Shown piece after piece: positions 7,975 to 15,975 of a DNA stretch of 64,000 nucleotides (position 1 is the first letter of the stretch; each line of letters begins with the position of its first letter). This stretch comes from Chloroflexota bacterium (GTDB lineage Bacteria; Chloroflexota; Dehalococcoidia; SHYB01). The notes under the pieces were generated by a model, which was not told where the DNA came from, ran no database searches, and saw only the letters and a program-made list of their open reading frames with translations. Location: assembly GCA_016875535.1 (NCBI GenBank), contig VGPF01000001.1, positions 110,778 to 174,777 of the forward strand. The letters run 5' to 3'. The position numbers and the translations under genes were made by a program.

Positions 7975-8008
7975 GACTAGCCGAAGGGCTAGTCTTTCCC
8001 TAGGAAAG
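7975..8008. repeat. Tandem inverted repeats between the LuxR-type and protease genes
   Basis: GACTAGCC-GAAG-GGCTAGTC (7975-7994) is a perfect 8-bp stem with a 4-base loop. It is immediately followed by CTTTCC-CTA-GGAAAG (7994-8008). They start 7 bases beyond the LuxR-type stop codon and lie about 80 bases before the protease start. They could terminate the regulator transcript or be an operator for the proteases. There is no T-run after them. Confidence 0.6.
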
Positions 8009-8015
8009 AGGACAG

Positions 8016-8627
8016 TTAGAGGATGATGAGCCCGAGGCGCGTCGCACGGGTAACCGCCTCGGTGCGGCTCTGCGCGCCGAGTTTGCCCAAGATGGCGTTC
8101 ACATGGAACTTCACGGTGTGCTCCGTGACGTTCAAGCGGCCTGCGATAGCCTTGTTGGAAAGCCCTTCGGCAAGGAGGCGCAGGACCTCGATCTCCCGTG
8201 ATGTCAGCTCGTCGGCGGCGTTCAGGCCCGCCTGGGGGGCCCACCCGCGCTCGGCCAGCGAGGCATCGTAGACCGCGATGCCCTCCGCCACGGCATGGAT
8301 GGCGGCCTGCACCTGGGAGGGACGCGCAGTCCTCTTCAAAAGGCCGCGGGCGCCGGAGAGGCGAACCTCGGCGGCCTGGGCGGCATCAGCGACGAGGGGG
8401 AGGGCTAGGGCGCGGACGGCCTCGAGGCGCGCAGGCAGCAACGGCCCCCAGCCGACGTCCCAGAGCAACACTTGCGCCGAGAAAGCAGCTAGCGCTTCGG
8501 GCGTCGCCTCACCTTCCGTGAGCTGGGCAGAGATGCTCACCCCTTCGCCCCTTTCCAGGAGCGCGGCAAGCCCCGCCCGGGCCAGAGCATCATCGCCGAT
8601 GATCACAATCGTGACGGCTTGCGGCAT
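8016..8627 (-). CDS. NarL/LuxR-type response regulator
   Basis: A 203-residue protein with an N-terminal receiver-like domain and a C-terminal LuxR helix-turn-helix from about residue 139 (LTSREIEVLRLLAEGLSNKA, then VTEHTVKFHVNAILGKL). The receiver keeps the acidic pair D12/D13, the presumed phospho-acceptor D57 (LLWDVGWG) and a lysine in GLLKRT. It lacks the usual Thr/Ser after the fourth strand (LPLVADAAQ), so phospho-signalling may be altered. No cognate kinase is adjacent. It is first in a minus-strand unit with the two proteases and is divergent from the aminotransferase gene. Control of the proteases is inferred from position. Confidence 0.85.
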   Translation of the reverse strand: MPQAVTIVIIGDDALARAGLAALLERGEGVSISAQLTEGEATPEALAAFSAQVLLWDVGWGPLLPARLEAVRALALPLVADAAQAAEVRLSGARGLLKRTARPSQVQAAIHAVAEGIAVYDASLAERGWAPQAGLNAADELTSREIEVLRLLAEGLSNKAIAGRLNVTEHTVKFHVNAILGKLGAQSRTEAVTRATRLGLIIL

Positions 8628-8679
8628 AGGTGCATCCCATTAGATGCAGCAGGGCCGTAAGGGGTGGCACGCCCTTTCC

Positions 8680-8709
8680 TTGACGGCCCGCCGAAGCCGC
8701 TGCTAGGCT
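8680..8709 (+). promoter_or_regulatory. Candidate promoter of the aminotransferase gene
   Basis: TTGACG (8680-8685), 18 bases, then TAGGCT (8704-8709) preceded by an extended -10 TGC at 8701-8703. A GGAGGAAG ribosome site follows before the ATG at 8742. Confidence 0.45.
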
Positions 8710-8741
8710 GACCGCTACGCCTTTCGACTCCCGGAGGAAGC

Positions 8742-9926
8742 ATGACCGAACGCACCGTGGGCGAGCTAAACCCGCCCGAACGCCTCTTGCTCGGCCCAGG
8801 CCCGGCGAACATCCCGCCGTGCGTCCACAAGGCCATGAACACACCCTTGCTTGGCCACCTTGATCCGGCCTTCCTCGCACTCATGGATGAGACGGTGCAT
8901 CTCCTGCGCCTTGTCTTCAAGACGGCGAACAAGCTCACCATTCCCGTCTCCGGCACAGGCTCCGCAGGGATGGAGGCGGCGCTGTGCAACGTCATCGAGC
9001 CCGGCGATACAGTTGTAGTCGGCGTGCACGGCTACTTCGGCGAGCGCATCACGGATATGGCATCGCGCTACGGAGCAAAGGTCGTGCGCGTTGAGGGGGA
9101 ATGGGGCAGGCCCCTGGACCCGGCGCAGTTCAAGGCGGCCTTGGAAAAAGAAAAGAGGGCCAAGCTCGTCGCTATCGTCCATGCCGAAACGTCAACAGGC
9201 GTCTTGCAACCGCTCCCCGAGCTTGCGCGCCTGGCCCACGACCACGGGGCGCTGCTCCTGGCGGATACGGTGACCTCGCTCGGCGGCGTGGACGTGCGGA
9301 TTGACGAGTGGGGCGTGGACATCGCCTATAGCGGCACGCAGAAGTGCATCGGCGCTCCCCCGGGCCTTGCGCCCATCACCTTCGGCCAGCGCGCGCTGGA
9401 TGTGCTCCGCAATCGGAAGAGCAGGGTGGCTAACTGGTACCTGGACCTGACGATGCTCGATAAGTACTGGGGCTCCGAGCGCACCTACCACCACACCGCG
9501 CCGATCACGATGGTCTACGCCCTGCGCGAGGCGCTCCGCGTCGTCGTGGAAGAGGGGTTGGAGCAGCGCCACGCCCGGCATCAGGCGGTCGCGGCGGCCT
9601 TTCGCGCGGGCGTGGAGGCGATGGGTCTGGGACTCCTGGCTCCGGCGGCCTTCCGCGCGAACCCGCTCACGACAGTGAAGATCCCCCAGGGCGTGGACGA
9701 TATGGCGATGCGCAGCGCCCTCCTCAACGAGTTCAACATCGAGATCGGCGGCGGGCTTGGCCCCTTGAAGGGCAAGATCTGGCGCGTGGGCCTCATGGGC
9801 TACAACGCCACGCCGAAGAACACCTTCACCCTCTTGAGCGCCCTAGAGCGGCTGCTGCCGCGACAGGGCTTCAAACCGGCGCCCGGCGCAGGCCTGGCCG
9901 CGGCGCAGAAGGCGCTGGGCGGCTAG
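8742..9926 (+). CDS. Class V aminotransferase, alanine/serine-glyoxylate type
   Basis: A 394-residue PLP enzyme of the AGXT/SgaA group, which aminates glyoxylate to glycine using alanine or serine. The family N-terminus LLLGPGPANIPPCVHKAM is present, with VSGTGSAGMEAALCN in the cofactor region and the Schiff-base lysine K201 in YSGTQKCIGAPPGLAP. The C-terminal GLGPLKGKIWRVGLMGYNA segment is typical. It lies tail-to-tail with glcF, the two stop codons overlapping. With glcDEF (glycolate to glyoxylate) and the glycerate kinase beyond, it suggests a glycolate-to-glycine/serine/glycerate route. The amino donor cannot be fixed by eye. Confidence 0.9.
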   Translation: MTERTVGELNPPERLLLGPGPANIPPCVHKAMNTPLLGHLDPAFLALMDETVHLLRLVFKTANKLTIPVSGTGSAGMEAALCNVIEPGDTVVVGVHGYFGERITDMASRYGAKVVRVEGEWGRPLDPAQFKAALEKEKRAKLVAIVHAETSTGVLQPLPELARLAHDHGALLLADTVTSLGGVDVRIDEWGVDIAYSGTQKCIGAPPGLAPITFGQRALDVLRNRKSRVANWYLDLTMLDKYWGSERTYHHTAPITMVYALREALRVVVEEGLEQRHARHQAVAAAFRAGVEAMGLGLLAPAAFRANPLTTVKIPQGVDDMAMRSALLNEFNIEIGGGLGPLKGKIWRVGLMGYNATPKNTFTLLSALERLLPRQGFKPAPGAGLAAAQKALGG

Positions 9927-11215
9927 TCCCGGTACGATTCGTCCAGCAACTCAACAACGTGCGCCACCCGGGCGCGCATCCCGTTGCGCTCAACGCCGCG
10001 CTGGAGCTGAAGCATGCAGCCCGGGTTCGCCGTGGCGATGATCGCCGGCTGCGCCGCAGCGACATGCTCCATCTTATGCTCGAGGAGCCGCGACGACATC
10101 TCCGGCTGAACGATGTTATAGACGCCTGCCGCGCCGCAGCACATATCGGCGTTCTGCATCTCGATGAGCTTCAGCCCCGGGATGGCCCTCAGCACCGCGC
10201 GCGGCGCATCCTTGATGCGCTGGGCGTGAGCCAGGTGGCACGAGTCCTGGTAGGTCACGCGCGCTTCGATGGCCCTTTTCCCCGGTGCCAGGGGCAGGCC
10301 CGCCAGGAATTCGTTCGCGTCCTTCACCATCTTCCCAAAGCGCTCCGCCTTCTCCCGGTAGGCCGAGTCGTCCTTCAGCAGGTCGCCATACTCCTTCATC
10401 GCCGAGCCGCACCCGGCGGAGTTCACGATGACGGCCTCCGCACCGGTTGCCAACAAGACGTCTATGTTCTTCCGCGCCAGGGCGCGGGCTGCTTCGCGCT
10501 CGCCGCCGTGGGCGCTGAGCGCGCCGCAGCAGCCTTGACGTCTGGGCACGACCACCTCACAGCCGTTGTGCGCTAAGACGCGCGCCGTCGCCTCGTTCAC
10601 CGGGCCGTAGGTGAGCGGCATCACACAGCCGTTCAGCATCGCGACCAGGCGCTTCTTCGCGCCGAGGGCAGGGACCACTTCGCCCCTGGGCGGCGAATAG
10701 AACTTGGGCAGCATCGGCAGTTGCTGGTCCATGCGGTCAAGGGGGCCGAAGGGCTTGAGCAGGCGCAGCTGGCGCACAAGCCACTGGAGGCCGGTGCGCT
10801 GGTAGAGCTTGAGGCAGTAGCCCATCGCGCGCATGAGCCGCGGCCTGGGGAGCAGCACGCGGAATGCGAGCTTCCGCCCCACGCGCTCGACGAACGCTCG
10901 CTTCGTCTTTGCGGCGATCTGCGCGCGCGTCGCCTCCATCATGCGGCCGAAGGGAACGCCCGAGGGGCAGACGGCTTCGCAGGCGCGGCATTGCAGACAC
11001 AGCTCCAGGTGCGCCGTCGCCGTCTCCGTGAGCCCCGTGCGCCGCTCGTGGACCGCCTTCATGATGGAGATGCGCCCGCGCGGCGATTCGGTCTCCAGGC
11101 CCGTCTGCACATAGGTGGGACACGATTGCAGGCAGAGGCCGCAGTGGACGCAGCGCCAGATATCGGCCTCCGCCGGGGCGTCCTGTCCGGAAAAGAAGGG
11201 GGCCTGCGCGCTCAT
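9923..11215 (-). CDS. glcF: Glycolate oxidase iron-sulfur subunit
   Basis: GlcF passes electrons from the flavin subunits to the quinone pool. The 430-residue protein has two 4Fe-4S ferredoxin motifs, C22-x2-C-x2-C-x3-C (RCVHCGLCLQSCP) and C73-x2-C-x2-C-x3-C (CLQCRACEAVCPSG). Two cysteine-rich CCG domains follow, with GCCGALSAHGG and MCCGAAGVYN. The ATG overlaps the glcE stop by four bases. Its stop overlaps the stop of the convergent aminotransferase gene. It is third in the order glcD-glcE-glcF. Confidence 0.93.
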   Translation of the reverse strand: MSAQAPFFSGQDAPAEADIWRCVHCGLCLQSCPTYVQTGLETESPRGRISIMKAVHERRTGLTETATAHLELCLQCRACEAVCPSGVPFGRMMEATRAQIAAKTKRAFVERVGRKLAFRVLLPRPRLMRAMGYCLKLYQRTGLQWLVRQLRLLKPFGPLDRMDQQLPMLPKFYSPPRGEVVPALGAKKRLVAMLNGCVMPLTYGPVNEATARVLAHNGCEVVVPRRQGCCGALSAHGGEREAARALARKNIDVLLATGAEAVIVNSAGCGSAMKEYGDLLKDDSAYREKAERFGKMVKDANEFLAGLPLAPGKRAIEARVTYQDSCHLAHAQRIKDAPRAVLRAIPGLKLIEMQNADMCCGAAGVYNIVQPEMSSRLLEHKMEHVAAAQPAIIATANPGCMLQLQRGVERNGMRARVAHVVELLDESYRD

Positions 11216-12570
11216 AGGCCGCCCACAAACCTTCCGGGATTCATGATGCGCGCCGGATCGAAGCGCTCCTTCAGGTTGCGCATGATGGGGAAGTCGTTCC
11301 CCAGCTCGCCCCAGACGTCAATGGCGCGCTTGATGGCGGCGGTGGCGCTCTCCAAGATAAAGGTCCCGCCTCCGTTGGCCGTCGCCTTGCGCAACGTCGC
11401 CGCCGTCTCGCTCATCGGCCTGGCTTCGCCGGGGCCTCCGCCTTCGGCCCACCAGGCTGTGCGGATGATGCCGCCCGCCAGATGGGCGACGATCGCCGCT
11501 TCCAGATGCGTGCTTTCGGCGAGGGCCTCATGGCCGTGGACGAGGCGCGCGAACTCGGGGAACCGCGTCGCCGCCTTGGTGATCATCGAAGATGGCCGGT
11601 CAACGCGACGGCCCATGTTCACAATTTCTCGCCACAAAGCGTCGTGCGCGCCGGGGTCGTCAACCACGAGCGGCTTCCCCTGCGCTTCGGCGATCAGTTT
11701 GTGGGCGACCTGAACCTGGCGCTTCACCGCCTCAGGCTTCCCATCAAAAGCCACAGCAACAAAATAATCCCGGTCGCCCATATCCGGCAGGGCGGCGCGT
11801 GGGGCCGAAAGTCGGTATGCGGCGGCGTTGAAAAGGTCGAGGGCAACCGGGCGGAGGCTGCTCTGCATGAGTAAAGCGGCGCAGGCCAGGGCCTCCTCCA
11901 GCTTCACGAAGGCCCCGAGCAGCGTCGCCCGCGACTCCGGCAGCGGCGCCAGCTTGAAGGTCGCCTCCGTGATGATGCCGAGGCTGCCGAGGGCGCCGAT
12001 GAAGAGCTTGCAGAGGTCGTAGCCGGCGACGTTCTTCACGACTTTGCCGCCGCCCTTGATGACCAGGCCGTTCGCCTCCACAACCTTCACACCGATGAGC
12101 CTGTCCCTGGCGGCGCCGTAACCAAGCCGGCGGGAGCCGGCGACGTTCGCCGAAAGGATGCCGCCGATGGTGGCCCTATCCGCGTGCGGCGAATCAAGGG
12201 GAAGCATCTGGCCGTGTTTTGCCAGGTTGCGGTTCAACCCCTCAAGGGTAATGCCCGCCTCCACCGTCACGGTGAGGTCGGCGGGCTCGTGCTCCAGCAC
12301 GCGGTTCATCCGCCGCAGGCCGATGACCACGCCCGGGCGCTCAGGCGGGCGGCCAAGGGACACCATCGTGCCGCCGCCGCGGGCCATCACCGATATGCGC
12401 TCCTGCGCCGCGATCTTCATCGCGCGCGCCGTCTGCGCCGCATCCCCGGGAAAGAGCGCCGTCCGGGGAACAACGCCGTCCACCGCGAAGGCGCTCAATT
12501 CGCCGCCTGAGGCGATATACTGCGCGCCGACGGCGGCGGCGAAGGTCTGTTCTAGGCTGGCGGTGGTCAT
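11212..12570 (-). CDS. glcE: Glycolate oxidase FAD-binding subunit
   Basis: A 452-residue FAD-linked oxidase subunit with the PCMH-type FAD fold. MARGGGTMVSLG and RATIGGILSANVAGSRRLG bind the cofactor, and GKVVKNVAGYDLCKLFIGAL is the segment characteristic of GlcE rather than GlcD. It is longer than the approximately 350-residue enterobacterial GlcE, with extra sequence in the C-terminal half. It starts 7 bases after glcD ends and overlaps glcF by four bases, so the three subunits are made from one mRNA. Confidence 0.92.
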   Translation of the reverse strand: MTTASLEQTFAAAVGAQYIASGGELSAFAVDGVVPRTALFPGDAAQTARAMKIAAQERISVMARGGGTMVSLGRPPERPGVVIGLRRMNRVLEHEPADLTVTVEAGITLEGLNRNLAKHGQMLPLDSPHADRATIGGILSANVAGSRRLGYGAARDRLIGVKVVEANGLVIKGGGKVVKNVAGYDLCKLFIGALGSLGIITEATFKLAPLPESRATLLGAFVKLEEALACAALLMQSSLRPVALDLFNAAAYRLSAPRAALPDMGDRDYFVAVAFDGKPEAVKRQVQVAHKLIAEAQGKPLVVDDPGAHDALWREIVNMGRRVDRPSSMITKAATRFPEFARLVHGHEALAESTHLEAAIVAHLAGGIIRTAWWAEGGGPGEARPMSETAATLRKATANGGGTFILESATAAIKRAIDVWGELGNDFPIMRNLKERFDPARIMNPGRFVGGL

Positions 12571-12577
12571 GGCGCGC

Positions 12578-14035
12578 TCACAGCACCGCTTCAGCGCCCA
12601 TGGCGGCGCGCATGGGGTGGCGGCTCGCTTCGCCGCAGCCCCGGCCCGTGGGGAGCACCTTGCACGGGTTGAAGTTCTCCGTGGCGTAGAAGGCCGCCTT
12701 CACCTTCTCCATCGCTGCCATGTCGTCGGCGGAGAAGATGAGCGGCATGAAGCTCTTCTTTTCGAGACCCACGCCATGCTCTCCTGTGATGGAGCCGCCC
12801 ACTTCAACGCAGACGCGCATGATCTCCTCGCCGGCGAGCAGGACGCGCTCGCTTTCGCCCGGGACGCGCTCATCGAAGAGGACGTTGGGGTGCAGGTTGC
12901 CATCGCCCGCATGAAAGACATTGGCGACGCGGAAGCGGTGGCGCTCGCAGATCTCCAGCACCCTGGCAAGGACCTCCGGCAGCTTGGAGCGCGGAACAAC
13001 GCCGTCCAGGATGTAATAGTTGGGCGCCAGGCGGCCAAGTGCCCCCAGCGCGCCCTTGCGGCCGGCCCAGAGTCGCTCGCGGTCTTCCGGCCTCTCGGCG
13101 GAGCGGATCTCTCGGGCGGCAAGCCCCTTGCAGACTTCCTCTACAGAGGCCGCCTCGGCCGCGACGGACTCCCGCAGGCCGTCCACCTCGATAAGGAGCA
13201 CGGCTCCCGCCTCCGGCGGATAGTCCGCGCCGTCAACGGCCTGGCTCACTGCGCTCATCGTCACCTTGTCAATCATCTCCAGCGCCGCCGGGATGATGCC
13301 CGCCGCGATGATGTTGGAGACGGCGCGGCTTGCCTGGCTGACATCATCAAAGATGGCCAGCAGGGTCCGAACCGCCTCCGGGTTCTGGGTGAGCCGCACC
13401 AGCACCTTCGTCGCTATGCCCATCGTTCCCTCGGAGCCGACGAAGAGTCCTGTGAGGTCGTACCCCGGCCTGTCTTGCGTCGGCCCGCCGAGCCAGACGA
13501 TATCGCCGTTGGGAAGGACGGCCTCCGCGCCGAGGATGTGGTTCGTGGTCACGCCGTAGGCCAGGCAGTGCGGCCCGCCGGAGTTCTCCGCCACGTTGCC
13601 GCCGATGGTGCAGGTGCGCTGGCTGGAGGGATCGGGCGCGTAGTGCAAGCCGTGCTTCGCGGTCTGCTGGCTTAGGTGAAGGTTCACGAGGCCCGGCTCC
13701 ACCAGGGCCGTCCGCGCGATGGGGTCTATCTCCAAAATCCTGTTCATGCGCGTCAGGCTGATGAGCAGGCCTCCTTGTATCGCCACCGCGCCGCCGCTGA
13801 GCCCGGTGCCTGCTCCCCTGGGGAGCACGGGGGCGCCGTGCGCATTCGCCAGCTTGACGAGCGCCGCGACCTGCTCCGTCGTCGTGGGGAAGGCCACGAC
13901 GCTCGGCGCGCCCTTGCCGATGGAACCATCGGCCTCAAAGACCAACAGGTCTTCGGGCTCAAAGAGCACGGCGGACGGGCCGACGATCTCTGCGGCTTCG
14001 CGGGCAAGGTCCGGCTGTTTCGTGCGCTTCGCCAT
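12578..14035 (-). CDS. glcD: Glycolate oxidase FAD-linked catalytic subunit
   Basis: GlcD oxidises glycolate (or D-lactate) to glyoxylate. The 485-residue protein has the FAD-binding segments VLPRGAGTGLSGGAVA and CTIGGNVAENSGGPHCLAYG. The C-terminal FAD-oxidase domain includes NVFHAGDGNLHPN and GSITGEHGVGLEK, the latter carrying the active-site region. The start at 14035 (MAKRTKQPDLAREA) is chosen because upstream residues in the open frame do not resemble the family. It is first in the glcDEF operon and divergent from glycerate kinase across 61 bases. Confidence 0.93.
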   Translation of the reverse strand: MAKRTKQPDLAREAAEIVGPSAVLFEPEDLLVFEADGSIGKGAPSVVAFPTTTEQVAALVKLANAHGAPVLPRGAGTGLSGGAVAIQGGLLISLTRMNRILEIDPIARTALVEPGLVNLHLSQQTAKHGLHYAPDPSSQRTCTIGGNVAENSGGPHCLAYGVTTNHILGAEAVLPNGDIVWLGGPTQDRPGYDLTGLFVGSEGTMGIATKVLVRLTQNPEAVRTLLAIFDDVSQASRAVSNIIAAGIIPAALEMIDKVTMSAVSQAVDGADYPPEAGAVLLIEVDGLRESVAAEAASVEEVCKGLAAREIRSAERPEDRERLWAGRKGALGALGRLAPNYYILDGVVPRSKLPEVLARVLEICERHRFRVANVFHAGDGNLHPNVLFDERVPGESERVLLAGEEIMRVCVEVGGSITGEHGVGLEKKSFMPLIFSADDMAAMEKVKAAFYATENFNPCKVLPTGRGCGEASRHPMRAAMGAEAVL

Positions 14036-14062
14036 CCGGCGCGCCTCCCTGAAATCTCGATG

Positions 14063-14088
14063 ATTATACAACCCTAACCTGGTATACT
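14063..14088. promoter_or_regulatory. Divergent -10 elements between glcD and glycerate kinase
   Basis: On the minus strand TATAAT occupies 14063-14068, 28 bases from the glcD start. On the plus strand TATACT occupies 14083-14088, 8 bases from the glycerate kinase ATG, so that transcript would be almost leaderless. Neither has a convincing -35. Confidence 0.4.
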
Positions 14089-14096
14089 CCGCCGTC

Positions 14097-15254
14097 ATGA
14101 ACGTCCTGTGCGCCCCGCAGGCTTTCAAGGGCAGCCTCACCGCGCTCGCGGCCGCGCAGGCGATGGCCGAAGGCGTTCGCCAGGCCTTGCCCCAGGCCAC
14201 GGTCACCATCGCGCCCATGGCCGATGGCGGCGATGACACCCTCGATGTCCTGGTCTCCGCCACCAGGGGCCGCTACTTCACTGCTCACGTTCAGGACGCC
14301 CTTGGGCGGGCCATCTCTGCTCGTTGGGGCGCGTTGGGCGATGGCGAAACCGCCGTGGTGGAGATGGCTCAGGCCTCCGGCATCCGCCTCCTCAAGACAG
14401 AGGAGCTTGACCCCCTGCGGACGACGACCTTCGGCACGGGCCAGTTGATCACGGCCGCCCTAAAGGCAAGTTACCGAAAGATCCTCGTCGGCATCGGCGG
14501 TAGCGCCACGGTGGATGGAGGCACAGGAGCCGTTGCGGCGCTTGGCGGGCGCTTCCTTGACTCCTCAGGCGCTCCCTTGCCTCCCGGCGGCGGTGCCCTG
14601 GCACGGCTCCATCGCATTGACCTCTCGGCTCTCGATGTGCGCCTGGCCCAGACGGCGATCAGCGTCGCCTGCGACGTGGACATCCCGCTCTGCGGACCCC
14701 GGGGCGCGTGGACCTTCGCGCCCCAAAAGGGAGCGACCCCCCAGATGGCGAAGGAGCTTGCAGCCGCTATGGAGCACTTTAGCGCAGTCGTCGCCGCCCA
14801 GGCGGGCGTTGACTTGCGCGCGATGCCTCTTGCCGGGCCCGCCGGAGGTTTGGCCGGAGGTCTGCATGCCCTCTGCAGAGCCAAACTGCTGCACGGCTCC
14901 AAGCTGGTCCTCGGCGTCACCGGCCTGGACAAGCGTATCGCTCAGGCGGACCTGGTCATCACCGGGGAGGGCGCGTTCGACCGCACGACGCTCTCCGGCA
15001 AAGGCCCCAGAGAGGTGGCCGCCTGCGCCAAGCGCGCGGGCGTGCCCGTCATCGTCGTCGCCGGGCATGTGGCGACGGACCTGCCCGACCTGGCGGGCCT
15101 GGGCATTGTGGGCGCGGAGCCGCTTCTCGCGCACGCTCCCTCCCTGGAATATGCGACGGCCCACGCCGCCGCCATCATCACCAAGGCGACGGCCGCCGCG
15201 TTAACAAAGCGTTATCAGGGCGGCGCGCCGGGATGGAAGGCTTCCCGGGTATAA
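14097..15254 (+). CDS. Glycerate kinase (GlxK/GarK family)
   Basis: A 385-residue glycerate kinase that phosphorylates D-glycerate, feeding it into glycolysis as a phosphoglycerate. The N-terminal VLCAPQAFKGSLTALAAAQA and PMADGGDDTLDVLV are hallmark segments. GIGGSATVDGGTGA marks the nucleotide/substrate site, and VITGEGAFDRTTLSGKGP lies near the C-terminus. It is divergent from glcDEF and probably shares a control region with it. Its TAA stop lies inside the -10 element of the next gene. Family members usually produce 2-phosphoglycerate; that regiochemistry is family knowledge. Confidence 0.93.
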   Translation: MNVLCAPQAFKGSLTALAAAQAMAEGVRQALPQATVTIAPMADGGDDTLDVLVSATRGRYFTAHVQDALGRAISARWGALGDGETAVVEMAQASGIRLLKTEELDPLRTTTFGTGQLITAALKASYRKILVGIGGSATVDGGTGAVAALGGRFLDSSGAPLPPGGGALARLHRIDLSALDVRLAQTAISVACDVDIPLCGPRGAWTFAPQKGATPQMAKELAAAMEHFSAVVAAQAGVDLRAMPLAGPAGGLAGGLHALCRAKLLHGSKLVLGVTGLDKRIAQADLVITGEGAFDRTTLSGKGPREVAACAKRAGVPVIVVAGHVATDLPDLAGLGIVGAEPLLAHAPSLEYATAHAAAIITKATAAALTKRYQGGAPGWKASRV

Positions 15255-15255
15255 T
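15250..15255 (+). promoter_or_regulatory. Candidate -10 element of the two-component operon
   Basis: A perfect TATAAT overlaps the glycerate kinase stop (15252-15254). A CGGAG ribosome site (15261-15265) and the ATG at 15273 follow. Confidence 0.4.
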
Positions 15256-15272
15256 GGGTGCGGAGTGTTGCC

Positions 15273-15974
15273 ATGGCCTCTCCGGCCGTTCTCGTCGTCG
15301 AGGATGAAGAGACCCTCGCGCGCGCCATCACGTACTCACTGGAACGCGAGGGCTACTCCGCACTCGCGGCCAAAGACGGCGCCGAAGGGCTCGCCATGGC
15401 CAAACAGCATGCCCCCGACCTGGTCATCCTGGACCTCATGCTGCCGAAGATTGACGGCCTTGAGGTCTGCCGGATCCTCCGCCGCGAAACAACGCTCCCA
15501 ATCCTGATGCTGACCGCGAAAGCTGAAGAGGTGGACAAGATCGTGGGTCTGGAGCTCGGCGCAGACGACTATATGACCAAGCCCTTCAGCATGCGGGAGC
15601 TGATGGCGCGGGTGAAGGCCCTCCTCCGGCGCGTGGAGCTGGACAGGCGCGCGGCCAAGGCCGCTCCCGCAGGCGAGGTCCTGCGCAGCGACGGCCTCAC
15701 CCTCGATCCCGCCGCCCGCCGGGTGAAGCTGCGCGAAAGGCCCATTGCCCTGCGCCCCAAGGAGTTCGACCTGCTGGCCTTCCTGATGCGCAACAAGGCC
15801 ATCGTCTTCACGCGCGACGCGCTCCTTGAGCAGGTCTGGGGCTATGAGTACGGCGGCGATTCGCGAACGGTTGACGTACACATCCGATGGCTCCGCGAGA
15901 AGATAGAGGAGGCGCCCGGCGAGCCGAAGCATCTCCTCACCGTGCGCGGCGTCGGCTACAAGTTCGAGGGCTAG
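15273..15974 (+). CDS. OmpR/PhoB-family response regulator
   Basis: A 233-residue regulator. The receiver has the acidic pocket E10-D11, phospho-acceptor D54 (LVILDLMLPKID) and conserved lysine in YMTKPFSMREL. The C-terminal winged helix has ALRPKEFDLLAFLM and the recognition region SRTVDVHIRWLREKIE. The ATG at 15273 is preferred to an upstream GTG at 15258 because CGGAG lies 7 bases before it. It is followed one base later by a sensor kinase, so the pair is a complete two-component system. PhoBR-like regulation is plausible but the signal is not shown. Confidence 0.93.
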   Translation: MASPAVLVVEDEETLARAITYSLEREGYSALAAKDGAEGLAMAKQHAPDLVILDLMLPKIDGLEVCRILRRETTLPILMLTAKAEEVDKIVGLELGADDYMTKPFSMRELMARVKALLRRVELDRRAAKAAPAGEVLRSDGLTLDPAARRVKLRERPIALRPKEFDLLAFLMRNKAIVFTRDALLEQVWGYEYGGDSRTVDVHIRWLREKIEEAPGEPKHLLTVRGVGYKFEG

Positions 15975-15975
15975 C

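Noticed and set aside
12158..13675. 505-codon open frame opposite glcE/glcD
   Set aside because: Antisense shadow of strongly conserved FAD oxidase genes; high GC leaves few stops in the mirror frame.
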